The notes below the pieces were generated by a model. That model worked only from the letters and a program-made list of their open reading frames with translations. It was not told the origin of the DNA and did no database searches. 64,000 nucleotides of DNA from UBA6059 sp965227155 (GTDB lineage Bacteria; Bacteroidota; Bacteroidia; Cytophagales; Cyclobacteriaceae): contig OZ245731.1 in assembly GCA_965227155.1 (NCBI GenBank), positions 2,914,001 to 2,978,000 of the forward strand, in the 5' to 3' direction. This document shows, piece by piece, positions 32,801 through 41,521 of this stretch (position 1 is its first letter; every line of letters starts with the position of its first letter). The translations under genes and the position numbers were made by a program.

Positions 32801-35800
32801 GAAATTACGCTTTCAAACCCCTCCGGAGGCTATTCCCTGGGCACCAATACGGTGCACACGCTTACCATACTCGATGATGATGATAATAGGAAAATAAGTT
32901 TTGATCAGGCTACTTTGAGTGCCGATGAGGATGCAGGTCAGATTGTGGTGACCATTGTAAGTACCGCTACTAGTCCTGATGATATTGAAGTAGATTATGC
33001 AATCACGGGAGGTACAGCTCTAGATGGTGTGGACTTTGATTTTACACCAGCTACCGCTGTTATTAATGGTGATAATACAGATACTGACGCTACTTTCACC
33101 TTTGATATTCTTGAAGATGCATTATCAGAAGGCCCTGAAACCATTGAAATAACATTATCAAATCCGGTCAACGGTAACCTAGATGATACCAATACCACCC
33201 TTGTTTTCACCATCAATGATAATGAAGCTCTTCCAGTAGTAGCGTTTAATAATACCACGGTTAGTGCTGCGGAGAGCCAAACAAATGTTGCCATAGAATT
33301 TTCAATTGATCAGGTTGCCGGACAGGACGTAACCATAGATTATGTGGTCGAGGACATTACTGCAACCAATGGAGTGGATTACATATTGATCGATGGGCAG
33401 GCGACCATTACATCCGGTGATTTAATTGGGGAGATTGTGGGAACCGTGATCTCTGATACAGATGAGGAGAATAGCGAAACTTTTAAAATTACCATTACCA
33501 ACACCTCTCTGGGTACAATTGGTGCTGCTGATACAGTTATCTACACGATTAGCAACGACGATACAGATGCGATTGCCATAACAGGCCCTGGTGGTGTTGG
33601 GGATGCTCTAACCAATAAACTGTGGGTGAGGACAGATGGTCTACCGGCAGGTCAGCTTCAGACCTGGCCTGATATAAGTGGCAATGGTAATGATTACTCT
33701 CGTTCCAATACATCAGAGCGACCTTCGATAGTAGCCAATGTATTAAATAATAGGTCAGTCCTTAGATTCGATGGTAATAATGATGACATGACGGGCCCTA
33801 ATTCCAACACTGCATTAGGCGGTGCCACACAGGAGATCACATCCTTTGTGGTATTAAGGTCTACCACTACTTCTGAAGGTAGAATGTTGCATTACACGGC
33901 GGATAATAATGAAAACCGTACGCTTTTTGGGCCTACAATTAACGTTACTAGCAATGGCTCATTGGGATTTGTAACCAGAACGTCCGCAAGTGGAAGTGAC
34001 CTCACCATTGGTGATGATAATGATTGGAATGATGGAACAGGTCATATCCTTGTAAGCCAGGTCGATAATGCTGTAAGAGAGGTGTATATCGATGGCACCC
34101 TTGAGGCAAACGATACACAGGATATGCTATTTACATCAACCAATAATGGCACTTCCTTCATTGGAAGTAGAAATGGAAACGATCATTATGAAGGTGATTT
34201 GGGGGAGATCATCACCTACAATGTGTCACTTAATGAAACACAAAGAAGGCTCGTTGAAAATTACCTTTCTTCACGATGGAATATTGGGATTGCCAACGAT
34301 TATTTTATTCATGATGCCAGTTTTGGCAATGACGTAGCAGGAATCGGTCAGGTTAGTAGCAGCGATAAGCATATAGCCGCTCAATCTGCAGGAATCCTGG
34401 AAATTGGAGCAGCTAGCAATCTCAATGACGGTAAATTCCTATTGTTTGGCCACAATAATGGTTCAATTAGCGGTTGGACTTCTATAGGGGCACCACAGGG
34501 AGGTACGGCACACCAGATTATTCCCCGTCAGTGGGTTTTGGATGAAACTGGCGATGTAGGGTCAATTAGTGTTTCGATTGATTTTAGTGCCTTACCTGCA
34601 ATACCTTCAGGCTATGATAATTACCTAATATTGGTAGATGAAAATGGAGATTTCTCTGAAGGTGCCACGGAGTACCGAATGACACAACGGGATGGTGATA
34701 TATATGAGGCTACAGGCGTGGAATTCAATGATGGTAACTTTATCGCCATCAGTGTTTCAGAGACTACAATTCAATTTGTAAATACTACCGGTAGTGCCCT
34801 TGAATCTCAAAACCCGGGAATTGTCCAAATTGAATTAAGCAATACCGCCGGTACTGATGTATCTGTTAATTACACTATAACCGGAGGATCAGCATCAGGT
34901 GGTGGCATTGACTACACCCTTGCTAATGGTACCGCTACCATAACCAAAGGAAATCTGACAACTCAGTTCAGCATTACCATCATCAATGACCTCATTCAGG
35001 AATCTACAGAGACCATTGAGATTACGCTTAGCAACCCCACATCTGGAATTGCATTGGGCACCAATAGCGTTCATACTTTTTCCATCAATGATAATGACAA
35101 CAACCTGAAATTGAGTTTTGCGACTCCTACAGACAATGGTGATGAGGACACAACTCCGGTACCAACTACCATACAGATTGATGGTGCCCTAACCAGTGCC
35201 TTTACGATTACTGTTGATTATAGTGTTGTAGGAGGTACGGCTACTCCTGGTATCGATTTTACTTTGCTTGGTACAGGGCAGGCCACCATCCCAATTGGTG
35301 ATAGCCAGGTTGGTTTTGATATCTTGTCTATCGCCCAGGATGCACTTTCAGAAGCCGATGAAACCGTAATTATTGCCTTAAGTAATCCTCAGAATGCTAA
35401 CCTGGCGAATACCAATACTACATTTATTTACACGATCAATGACGATGAAGTCCCACCTACAGTAGAATTTTCATTTACTGCTACATCTGGGGCCGAAAAT
35501 GTTTCTATTGGAGATCTGGAAGTGAGATTGAATGCCATCTCTGGACAGGACATAGCAGTAACCTATGAAGTTGATCCTCTTGGTAATGCAACAGCTACTT
35601 TGGGGGATGATTTTGTGCTGACAGACGGTACGCTTATCATACCAGCGGGAAGCATTTCTGCAGACATAAAAGCTGCGATTGTGGACGACAGTGAGATTGA
35701 AGTCAGTGAGGAATTTACAGTATCCTTAACTGGTGCAACCGGAGCTACGCTGGGTGCCTTAACAACCAGTGCCTATATTATCGGGGATAATGACTCAGAG

Positions 35801-38800
35801 ATAGGCAGCACCGGGCCGGGAGGTGTAGGAAACCAGTTGACCAACTTGTTGTGGCTAAACACAGATATCCTGATAGATGGATCTTTAGCGTCATGGGCGG
35901 ATCAGTCCGGTAATGGCCATACCTTCTCACGTTCAAATTCAAGTGAAAGACCGACTGTTGTCACCAATCAGTTGAATGGTTTTCCAGTTGTAGAATTTGA
36001 TGGAAATAATGATGATATGACTGGTCCTCCAACGAATACCTTATTATCAGGAGCACTTCAGGATATCACCATATTTACTGTTTTCAGAACTAGTTCGGCC
36101 AGCGAAGGCAGACTTTTCCATGCTGTGGCAGACAATAATGAAAACCGTACGCTGATCGGGCCAACCATTAACCCAAGTGGATCAGGTTCCGCCGGTTTTA
36201 TTACAAGGCAGACTGCCGGAGGTAGCGATCAAACCATTTCCGATAATGACGTCTACAATGATAATGCGCCACACATCATGGTAAGCTGGGTTAGCAATGA
36301 AAACAGAAGGCTTATTATCGATGGTACAGAGCACGCCTCAGATACTGATGACATGCTTTTTTCTTCAACTAATAATGGTACATCATTCATTGGATCAAGA
36401 AATGGGAATGAACATCTTGAAGGTGATATAGTAGAGATAATTGTTTACGGTAGGGCATTGAATACAGCTCAGATAATGCTGGTCGAAAACTACTTGTCTT
36501 CCAAGCTGGATATACCTGTAGCCAATGATTATTATGCTTACGATGGTAGCTATAATTTTGGCGTTGCTGGGCTGGGTCGGGTAGATTTAAACAACATACA
36601 TAGTGCAGGCACCTCGGCCAATATTTTAGGTGTTTCAGGAGCAACTGCTCTGGGTGATGGTGATTTTACTTTAATTGGGCACAACAACGGTGGTATTTCA
36701 ACATGGCAAACCAACGAAGTGCCAAATTCTGATCCTAATTATAGAAAATTAGCAAGGGAGTGGCGCATTGATAAAACAGGTACACCTGGAAATCTGACTT
36801 TTACTGTCGATGAAACTTTGCTGCCGACCAAACCAGCAGGATACATCAACTACTTCCTATTGATTGATGCAGACGGTGACTTTTCCTCCGGTGCTACCCA
36901 GTACCAAATGACTGATCAAGGTGATGGTACATATGAGGTCACCAATGTATCCGTAAATGATGGCAATTACATCGGAATCAGCATTGCCAGAACAACCATA
37001 GAGTTTGCCAATGCTACCTCTGCCCAATTCGAATCCAATAGTCCGGCCCTGATTTCTGTAGAGCTTAATAATAGTATGCCCAATGATGTTACAATAGATT
37101 ATACCATAACCGGGGGGACAGCTTTGTCCGGAACAGATTATGTGTTGAGCAATGGAACAGTCACGATAACTGAGGGAAGTACCAGTGCATCTATTGTTAT
37201 TACGCTGGTTAATGATATTGCCATTGAAAGTAATGAAACAATCACCCTTGCTTTATCTAATCCATCTGACAATATGCTATTGGGTAATCAGTCTACCCAT
37301 ACATTTACTATCAATGATGATGATAATGCAAGAAAAATAAGTTTTGTAGACATTACAGATTCAGATAATGAAAATAATGCAGCTAATATAGGCGTAACCA
37401 TACAGGCTACTTCAGCGAGTACCAGCAATATTGAAGTAGATTATATAGTAACTGGAGGTACAGCATCTTCAGGCCTGGATTTTAACATTTTGGGAACTGG
37501 TACAGCTACTATTCCCGGTGATAATACTACTACGCAGGTAGCATTGAATATACTGGAGATTCTGGATGACAACATCTCTGAAGATAACGAGACCATTATT
37601 GTAAGCCTGAGCAATCCAATTAATGGAAACTTAGCTGCTAACAACACCACTTTTACTTTTACAATAGTAGATACAGATCCTGAACCGACGGTAGATTTTG
37701 CTATTGCCTCTTCCGCGGGCATTGAAAATGCTACCCCGGCTCTCATAGAAGTGGAACTGACAGCTATATCAGGGCAGGATATTGATATTGACTATGTGGT
37801 AGATCAGGCAGCTAACTCCACAGCCACCAACGGGGTGGATTATACATTGACAGATGGAACAATCACCATTCCGGCTGGAAGCAGTAGTATTTATTTCTCC
37901 GTAACCATAGGCAATGATACTGATCCCGAGCCCAATGAATTTTTTACCATTACACTTACTTCGGCTAATGGAGCCATACTGGCAGGTGACCTAACACATA
38001 CCTTTACGATCACGGATGATGATAACAACGGCTTTACAGGGCCTGGTGGAGTAGGTAATGAAGATATCATTAGGTTGTGGCTTATGCCTGATGGACTAAC
38101 CGCCGGCGGTTTACAAACCTGGGCTGATTCTTCGGGAAATGGAAACGATTTTACGAATGGCAATGCCGCAGAAAGACCAACAGTAAATACTAATCAATGG
38201 AATGGCTTTCCTTCAGTTGATTTTGATGGGGCCAATGATCGGCTACTAGGTCCAAATGGTGTCAATTTATTGGATGGAGGAGTCCAGAATTTGAGTGTAA
38301 TTTCAGTATTTAGAACAACAGCCACCGGTGATGGCAGATTGATTACTATTGCGGCGGACAATAATGCCAACAGAACCTTGTTTGCTTCAACTGTAAATAA
38401 TGGCGGTGCAGGTAGAGCCGGTATGATTACCAGAACCAATACAGGGGGACCAGACCTAATTCTTAATGACAATGGTGGCTGGAACGATGGTAATGCTCAC
38501 ATTCTCAGAAATATGGTTGTCTCGGCCAATAGAGGTGTGCATATTGATGGTACCCTGGAAGCCTCTGATACGCAGGATATGTTGTTTACTTCCAGCAATA
38601 CTGCTACCACTTATCTGGGATCCAGAAATGCTAATGATGAATTCAATGGAGAACTCGGAGAGATCATCGTATTCACCACAGTTTTGGACACCACGCAGTT
38701 TATAATTATAGAAAACTATCTGGCAGCTAAATACGGCATGACTATCGCCAATGATTATTATAATGAAGGTAATTACTACTTCAGAGTAGGAGGTATTGGC

Positions 38801-41521
38801 AGAGAGAGTGCTACAGATTTTCATCAAACGGCACAACCTGATATAATCAAGTTGGATAATGTATCAGATTTGGATGATGGAGAGTATTTCTTCATTGGTG
38901 ATGACAATGGCGATGTTACAGCATGGACATCCACAGGTTCGCCTGCCGCAGGTTCTGTTGAAATTGTAGATCGCATATGGAAAATGGATGAGACAGGAGA
39001 TGTTGGCACCGTTAACTTCACCATTGATCTTGCTGAATTTGATGCTTTACCACCAGACTTCCTGAGCTATTCACTTGTAGTTGATACTGATGGCGATGAA
39101 GATTTCACAACTGGTACAGTATCCTATTATCCACTAAACAATGTTTCCGGCAGTATCTATTTGGCTGAAAACGTGGACGTAGGGGATTATTACTTCACTG
39201 TAGCGGCTGTTTCTTACATTACCCAGACCAGCGGTGATTTCGATAATGCGGGTACATGGGCAGGAGGGTTGATACCCGGTGAAAATGATGAATTCATCAT
39301 TGATGACAATCATACAGTTACACTAACCGCAAATCAGGAAATTGGTGGCGTTACCATTCGGGATGGAGCTACGTTAGCCCTGGACATATACAGGTTGGAT
39401 GTAAAATTATCAACCATTAATCTTGAAGGAACAGGCAACCTCAACCCCGGTACAGGAACTGTACGCTTTTCTGCCAATGCAGCACAATGTATTAATGCAA
39501 TGGGTTTTCATAATTTGGAAATTGCTGGAAGCAATACCAAATCATTGTGTGGTGATATTGATGTAAATGGCAATATCAGCATTAGCTCCGGAGCAGTAAC
39601 TTTTGAAGGTGGTAGCAGTGGATACACCATCAATTTAGCTGGTAATTGGTCAAATAGTGGGGCCTTCTCAGCCGGCGATGCCACGGTCATTTTTGATGGT
39701 ACAAGCGCTATTGCTGGTCCCTCAATCACACAATTTGGCAATGTGACAGTGACCGGTACACTCAATGGCCCAACCAGTATCAATTTGATAATTACGGGTG
39801 ACTTTATCAATAATGGTACATTTAATGACAATAATGGGTTTGTGGAGTTTGATGGTACTACTACTCTTTCGGGTTCATCTATTTTCAACTTTAATAGTGT
39901 AGTAATTAACAATAGCCTCATAGGTATTGCCTCTGGTAATTTCAATGTAAGTGGCAACTGGCAAAACAATGGTAGCTACGATGGAAATAATGGCTCAGTT
40001 ACTTTTGATGGCAATACAGCTATTGGTGGTACTGCAGCAACTGACTTTCATGATGTAATTATTTCAGGCTCAGTCACTGCACCACAAATTGTTACCATGA
40101 ATGTGTCAGGTGACTTCAATAACAATGGAACCTTTAATACAAATAATGGTACTGTGCTTTTCAATGGAGTATCCAACATCACAGGAACTTCGCCAGCGAC
40201 ATTTAATAATATTTCAGTGAGCGGTACATTGAATGGGCCAGCATTGCTCACTATCAGTGGTAATTTCGTCAATAATGGTACATTCGATGGAGGTACAGGC
40301 GAGGTATTGTTTTCTGGATCCGGTATTCAATCCATCAGTGGCAGTGCAAATCCCGATTTCTATGATTTTGAAATCAATAATTCTGCTGGAGTTACCCTTG
40401 GCGTTACCATTAATATAGAGAACAATTTGCAGTTCACTACTGGTGATATCAGCACCAGTGGAGGCGCTTATGTACTCTTCCAAAATGGAGCTGGCTATTC
40501 CGGCTTGAGTAGTGGATCTCACGTGGCAGGGCCCGCAGCTGCTCAGGGTACAGGTAACTTTGTTTTCCCGATTGGTACTGGAGATGTCATTGGCAGGTTG
40601 GGTATATCTGGTTTAACTAATGCAGACGCAGGTACAATTTTCACAGCTTCCTATTCATTAACAGGAGCTATCAATGGTAGCAGTCTGGGGTCGGGAATCA
40701 ATAATGTTTCAAAATTGGAAAGCTGGGATTTATCAAGAACTAATGATACCGGAAATGATGCATCAGTTATAGTGAGTTTGTACGTTGAAAGTGCCGAGCG
40801 CTCCGACATTTCTGATGATGGTGCCGATCTTTTAGTGGCTTATTACAATGGTAGTGAATGGACAAATCTTGGGGGCAGCTTTGATGGCACACGTGTTACG
40901 GCCACCTCCTCCTTAAATACCTTCAGCCCAATTACCCTGGGATCTAGTGATGGCGACAGCCCGCTACCCGTGGAAATGGTATCATTTACAGGGTATGCTG
41001 ATGAAGGTATCGTTTATTTAAATTGGGAAACTGCGTCAGAATTGAATAATGATCATTTCGAAGTTCAGAGATCATCAGATGGTGAAGTATGGGAAACAAT
41101 TGGCCAGGTAGAGGGCAATGGCACTACCAGCTCACCAAAGTCCTATAATTTCAGGGATAATCAGGCTGGTCTTGGGTTAAATTATTATAGACTGAAGCAG
41201 ATGGACACAGATGGAACATTTGAATACAGCGAAATAATAAGTGTGGAGACCATAACAGAAGCATTTAGTCTTTCATTTTATCCTAATCCTTTCGACAAAT
41301 TCCTTGATATTAATATTAAAGGCCTGTCCTCTCTGGAGGCGGTCAATTACAGTATCAGACAATTAACCGGGGCCATGGTAATAGACGGTAAGCTCACCGC
41401 TGATACAAACGGCAGGGTAAGTCAAAGGCTATCTTTACCCAACCAGGTTTCAGCTGGTGTTTATATTCTTACACTTGAAACCAATGAAATTATCAAGCAG
41501 TGGAGGATTATTAGGCGCTAA
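26858..41521 (+). CDS. Giant modular LamG/Calx-beta adhesin-like protein with T9SS sorting domain
   Basis: This 4887-aa protein has a signal peptide (hydrophobic core CFLLISLFLSVNIASIAQ). From residue 36 to about 4120 come six tandem modules of 733-743 aa. Each starts GPGGVGN with a LamG/concanavalin-like domain (core VVRFDGNNDDL, then GTSFIGSRNGNDHYEGDL) and an associated beta domain, followed in modules 1-5 by three Calx-beta domains, 15 in all. The C-terminal part has a NW/GTWAGG-type lead-in and short N.GTF..NNG.V.F repeats, likely a beta-helix. Then come the segment LPVEMVSFTGYADEGIVYL and the T9SS domain (FYPNPFDKFLDINIKGL, residues about 4806-4887). LamG and Calx-beta families bind glycans and calcium respectively; a role in adhesion or gliding-type surface contact is inferred. 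Confidence 0.93.
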   Translation: MLVDLLNTPKHRFQIKCFLLISLFLSVNIASIAQTGPGGVGNSSTNRLWLKADDLTAGTVASWLDQSGNSHNFSRGNSSERPVLVTNIINGKPVVRFDGNNDDLVGPASNTLLGGATQNITAYVVFRSASTNEERLFQVGIDGNANRTLFGITLNNTTNGSVGVTTRTAPGSSDLQLGHDADYNNGVAYFIEGRVNNANRFVSINGTQQATDASDMANTSSNTSTSFIGSRNGNDHFEGDIAEIILYNTSLNVAQRAIVSNYLSTKYSIAITNDYYNNDGLGNDLAGIGQLSGTSHTAAKSAGILTISNPSALDNGDFLFFGHGNGSISSWSTNELPASFTDMQRVSREWYVQETGDVGTVDVTIDADILPSLNSGYTNYYLLVDDDGDFTNGVSAHLLQDIGGNEFQVTGLDLINGNFVTIAAVAPRVAFVSTTSSAFEDAGTANISVALNYAIDQAVTVVFTADGASTATGGGNDYSSSSSPITIPSGSASADIVVTLVDNGDDTGEETLILNLSAPSNAALGLPTQHTLTINDIDNIDNRTIGFTTTSASNAESITSPTISISSSRSDASPISVDYAITGGTATANTDFILGNGTATITSGTSTSIAPQIINDQLFEASETITITLSNPVNANLDPAAKTFTYTITDDDTQPNVSFSVASFSFNESLGTGYVLVNLSTISGQGETVPFIVTNGSANQGNDFSIPASSIIVPKGSKSARIPVIISNDDLVEGSEDFTITLTGSNTQAPTIATINIGDDDNDDIGFTGPAGIGNSLTNRLWLRADDLSAGTVATWADQSGNGFNYSRSNTSERPSLASSVLNGKPVVRFDGNNDDLTSSNSNTALGGGVQDITIFTVFRSTSTQNSRMVHFSADGNANRTLIGTSINHTTNGSAGFVTRTSAGSADLDIAQDADWNDGNGHILVSKVDDANRYVYIDGTLRASDTQDMLFTSTNDGTSFLGSRNGNDHFNGDLAEVIVYRRALNEAQRRIVENHLSTRWGIGITHDYFVHDGSHAFGIAGIGQANGEKHTAAQSDGILTIKGAGALADGDFLMIGHDNDDITAWSSTEVPDASTQRLAREWRADVTNSPGLISISLDTAGFPTPPAGYGYCLLIDTDGNFEEGSEKFKLNDDGTGELEVSGVDIPDGAFIAIAIVEPTVQFALTESEEFESSGPHLIVVELSTELSADATVNYSITGGTAISGTDFILSDGTLEFFAGETSSSIVIELNDDTNDLDAVTVELTLSNPSSNISLGTNTVHLFTINDDDNTRKLSFTTPISITEVENAGAPQIDIPIQYAPADGSTVSVDYFISGGTATAGVDYTFSEGTATINGPASSVTIPLTLIDDGLAEGDETIEITLTNPTNANLETSNTTYTITIDDDEPTPTVDFSDAESSEVESIGTAAIRVELSSIMGQDVTVDYILDGGGTATQNSDFTFTNGTLTILAGELYGFINIGIIDDGDIENSETINLELTSSTVADLPSPNPTHIFTIGDNDDAVLGFSGPGGVGNSASNVLWLRTDELTGSSISLWEDISGNGNDYSRSNSSERPQLVSGILNGRPVVRFDGNNDDLAGGNTNTVLSGAIQDATIFAIFRSTTTSEGRLVHFTADGNANRTLVGPTINGISNGSIGFTTRTSASGSDLEIGQDSDWNDGVGHILVSQVDNADRFVYVDGALEASDAQDMLYTSTNDGTSFIGSRNGNDHYEGDLGEIIVYRESLNEAQRRIVENYLSSRWGAVISNDYYVHDANYNFDLAGIGQVNGENHTSAQSAGFLKISGASELEDGDFLLFGHDNEDKNSWTTSEAPFAGNGIQRIAREWVFDETNEVGNVTISVNIDSLPALPSGFDNYAILVDGDGNFESGATTYMLSEVSASEYQVANVNIANASYLTIGVTRSQVLFAETTSNVFETESPGLINVVLSNVATEDITVDYAITGGTAVQSTDFILADGTLTIPAGSVLAQLSVTVINNGIAEGSRDVEITLSNPSGGYSLGTNTVHTLTILDDDDNRKISFDQATLSADEDAGQIVVTIVSTATSPDDIEVDYAITGGTALDGVDFDFTPATAVINGDNTDTDATFTFDILEDALSEGPETIEITLSNPVNGNLDDTNTTLVFTINDNEALPVVAFNNTTVSAAESQTNVAIEFSIDQVAGQDVTIDYVVEDITATNGVDYILIDGQATITSGDLIGEIVGTVISDTDEENSETFKITITNTSLGTIGAADTVIYTISNDDTDAIAITGPGGVGDALTNKLWVRTDGLPAGQLQTWPDISGNGNDYSRSNTSERPSIVANVLNNRSVLRFDGNNDDMTGPNSNTALGGATQEITSFVVLRSTTTSEGRMLHYTADNNENRTLFGPTINVTSNGSLGFVTRTSASGSDLTIGDDNDWNDGTGHILVSQVDNAVREVYIDGTLEANDTQDMLFTSTNNGTSFIGSRNGNDHYEGDLGEIITYNVSLNETQRRLVENYLSSRWNIGIANDYFIHDASFGNDVAGIGQVSSSDKHIAAQSAGILEIGAASNLNDGKFLLFGHNNGSISGWTSIGAPQGGTAHQIIPRQWVLDETGDVGSISVSIDFSALPAIPSGYDNYLILVDENGDFSEGATEYRMTQRDGDIYEATGVEFNDGNFIAISVSETTIQFVNTTGSALESQNPGIVQIELSNTAGTDVSVNYTITGGSASGGGIDYTLANGTATITKGNLTTQFSITIINDLIQESTETIEITLSNPTSGIALGTNSVHTFSINDNDNNLKLSFATPTDNGDEDTTPVPTTIQIDGALTSAFTITVDYSVVGGTATPGIDFTLLGTGQATIPIGDSQVGFDILSIAQDALSEADETVIIALSNPQNANLANTNTTFIYTINDDEVPPTVEFSFTATSGAENVSIGDLEVRLNAISGQDIAVTYEVDPLGNATATLGDDFVLTDGTLIIPAGSISADIKAAIVDDSEIEVSEEFTVSLTGATGATLGALTTSAYIIGDNDSEIGSTGPGGVGNQLTNLLWLNTDILIDGSLASWADQSGNGHTFSRSNSSERPTVVTNQLNGFPVVEFDGNNDDMTGPPTNTLLSGALQDITIFTVFRTSSASEGRLFHAVADNNENRTLIGPTINPSGSGSAGFITRQTAGGSDQTISDNDVYNDNAPHIMVSWVSNENRRLIIDGTEHASDTDDMLFSSTNNGTSFIGSRNGNEHLEGDIVEIIVYGRALNTAQIMLVENYLSSKLDIPVANDYYAYDGSYNFGVAGLGRVDLNNIHSAGTSANILGVSGATALGDGDFTLIGHNNGGISTWQTNEVPNSDPNYRKLAREWRIDKTGTPGNLTFTVDETLLPTKPAGYINYFLLIDADGDFSSGATQYQMTDQGDGTYEVTNVSVNDGNYIGISIARTTIEFANATSAQFESNSPALISVELNNSMPNDVTIDYTITGGTALSGTDYVLSNGTVTITEGSTSASIVITLVNDIAIESNETITLALSNPSDNMLLGNQSTHTFTINDDDNARKISFVDITDSDNENNAANIGVTIQATSASTSNIEVDYIVTGGTASSGLDFNILGTGTATIPGDNTTTQVALNILEILDDNISEDNETIIVSLSNPINGNLAANNTTFTFTIVDTDPEPTVDFAIASSAGIENATPALIEVELTAISGQDIDIDYVVDQAANSTATNGVDYTLTDGTITIPAGSSSIYFSVTIGNDTDPEPNEFFTITLTSANGAILAGDLTHTFTITDDDNNGFTGPGGVGNEDIIRLWLMPDGLTAGGLQTWADSSGNGNDFTNGNAAERPTVNTNQWNGFPSVDFDGANDRLLGPNGVNLLDGGVQNLSVISVFRTTATGDGRLITIAADNNANRTLFASTVNNGGAGRAGMITRTNTGGPDLILNDNGGWNDGNAHILRNMVVSANRGVHIDGTLEASDTQDMLFTSSNTATTYLGSRNANDEFNGELGEIIVFTTVLDTTQFIIIENYLAAKYGMTIANDYYNEGNYYFRVGGIGRESATDFHQTAQPDIIKLDNVSDLDDGEYFFIGDDNGDVTAWTSTGSPAAGSVEIVDRIWKMDETGDVGTVNFTIDLAEFDALPPDFLSYSLVVDTDGDEDFTTGTVSYYPLNNVSGSIYLAENVDVGDYYFTVAAVSYITQTSGDFDNAGTWAGGLIPGENDEFIIDDNHTVTLTANQEIGGVTIRDGATLALDIYRLDVKLSTINLEGTGNLNPGTGTVRFSANAAQCINAMGFHNLEIAGSNTKSLCGDIDVNGNISISSGAVTFEGGSSGYTINLAGNWSNSGAFSAGDATVIFDGTSAIAGPSITQFGNVTVTGTLNGPTSINLIITGDFINNGTFNDNNGFVEFDGTTTLSGSSIFNFNSVVINNSLIGIASGNFNVSGNWQNNGSYDGNNGSVTFDGNTAIGGTAATDFHDVIISGSVTAPQIVTMNVSGDFNNNGTFNTNNGTVLFNGVSNITGTSPATFNNISVSGTLNGPALLTISGNFVNNGTFDGGTGEVLFSGSGIQSISGSANPDFYDFEINNSAGVTLGVTINIENNLQFTTGDISTSGGAYVLFQNGAGYSGLSSGSHVAGPAAAQGTGNFVFPIGTGDVIGRLGISGLTNADAGTIFTASYSLTGAINGSSLGSGINNVSKLESWDLSRTNDTGNDASVIVSLYVESAERSDISDDGADLLVAYYNGSEWTNLGGSFDGTRVTATSSLNTFSPITLGSSDGDSPLPVEMVSFTGYADEGIVYLNWETASELNNDHFEVQRSSDGEVWETIGQVEGNGTTSSPKSYNFRDNQAGLGLNYYRLKQMDTDGTFEYSEIISVETITEAFSLSFYPNPFDKFLDINIKGLSSLEAVNYSIRQLTGAMVIDGKLTADTNGRVSQRLSLPNQVSAGVYILTLETNEIIKQWRIIRR
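26963..29161 (+). repeat. Module 1 of the 2.2-kb tandem repeat
   Basis: 2199 bp, residues 36-768. LamG with its trailing beta domain, then three Calx-beta domains beginning near VAFVSTTSSAFED, RTIGFTTTSASNA and PNVSFSVASFSFN. Confidence 0.85.
29162..31372 (+). repeat. Module 2 of the 2.2-kb tandem repeat
   Basis: 2211 bp, residues 769-1505. It starts GPAGIGNSLTNRLWL and keeps the LamG, beta domain and three Calx-beta layout. Confidence 0.85.
31373..33583 (+). repeat. Module 3 of the 2.2-kb tandem repeat
   Basis: 2211 bp, residues 1506-2242. It starts GPGGVGNSASNVLWL and has the same domain layout. Confidence 0.85.
33584..35812 (+). repeat. Module 4 of the 2.2-kb tandem repeat
   Basis: 2229 bp, residues 2243-2985. 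It starts GPGGVGDALTNKLWV and has the same domain layout. Confidence 0.85.
35813..38038 (+). repeat. Module 5 of the 2.2-kb tandem repeat
   Basis: 2226 bp, residues 2986-3727. It starts GPGGVGNQLTNLLWL and has the same domain layout. Confidence 0.85.
38039..39213 (+). repeat. Module 6, partial (LamG and beta domain only)
   Basis: It starts GPGGVGNEDIIRLWL and is the most diverged copy. The three Calx-beta domains are absent; the sequence passes directly into the beta-helix-like C-terminal part. Confidence 0.8.
39625..40390 (+). repeat. Short in-protein repeats, likely beta-helix coils
   Basis: About five copies of a 45-50 residue unit containing G(D/N)F.NNGTF...NG.V.F.G, for example DFINNGTFNDNNGFVEFDG and DFNNNGTFNTNNGTVLFNG. 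The spacing and Asn-rich turns suggest a parallel beta-helix stalk near the C-terminus. Confidence 0.75.
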
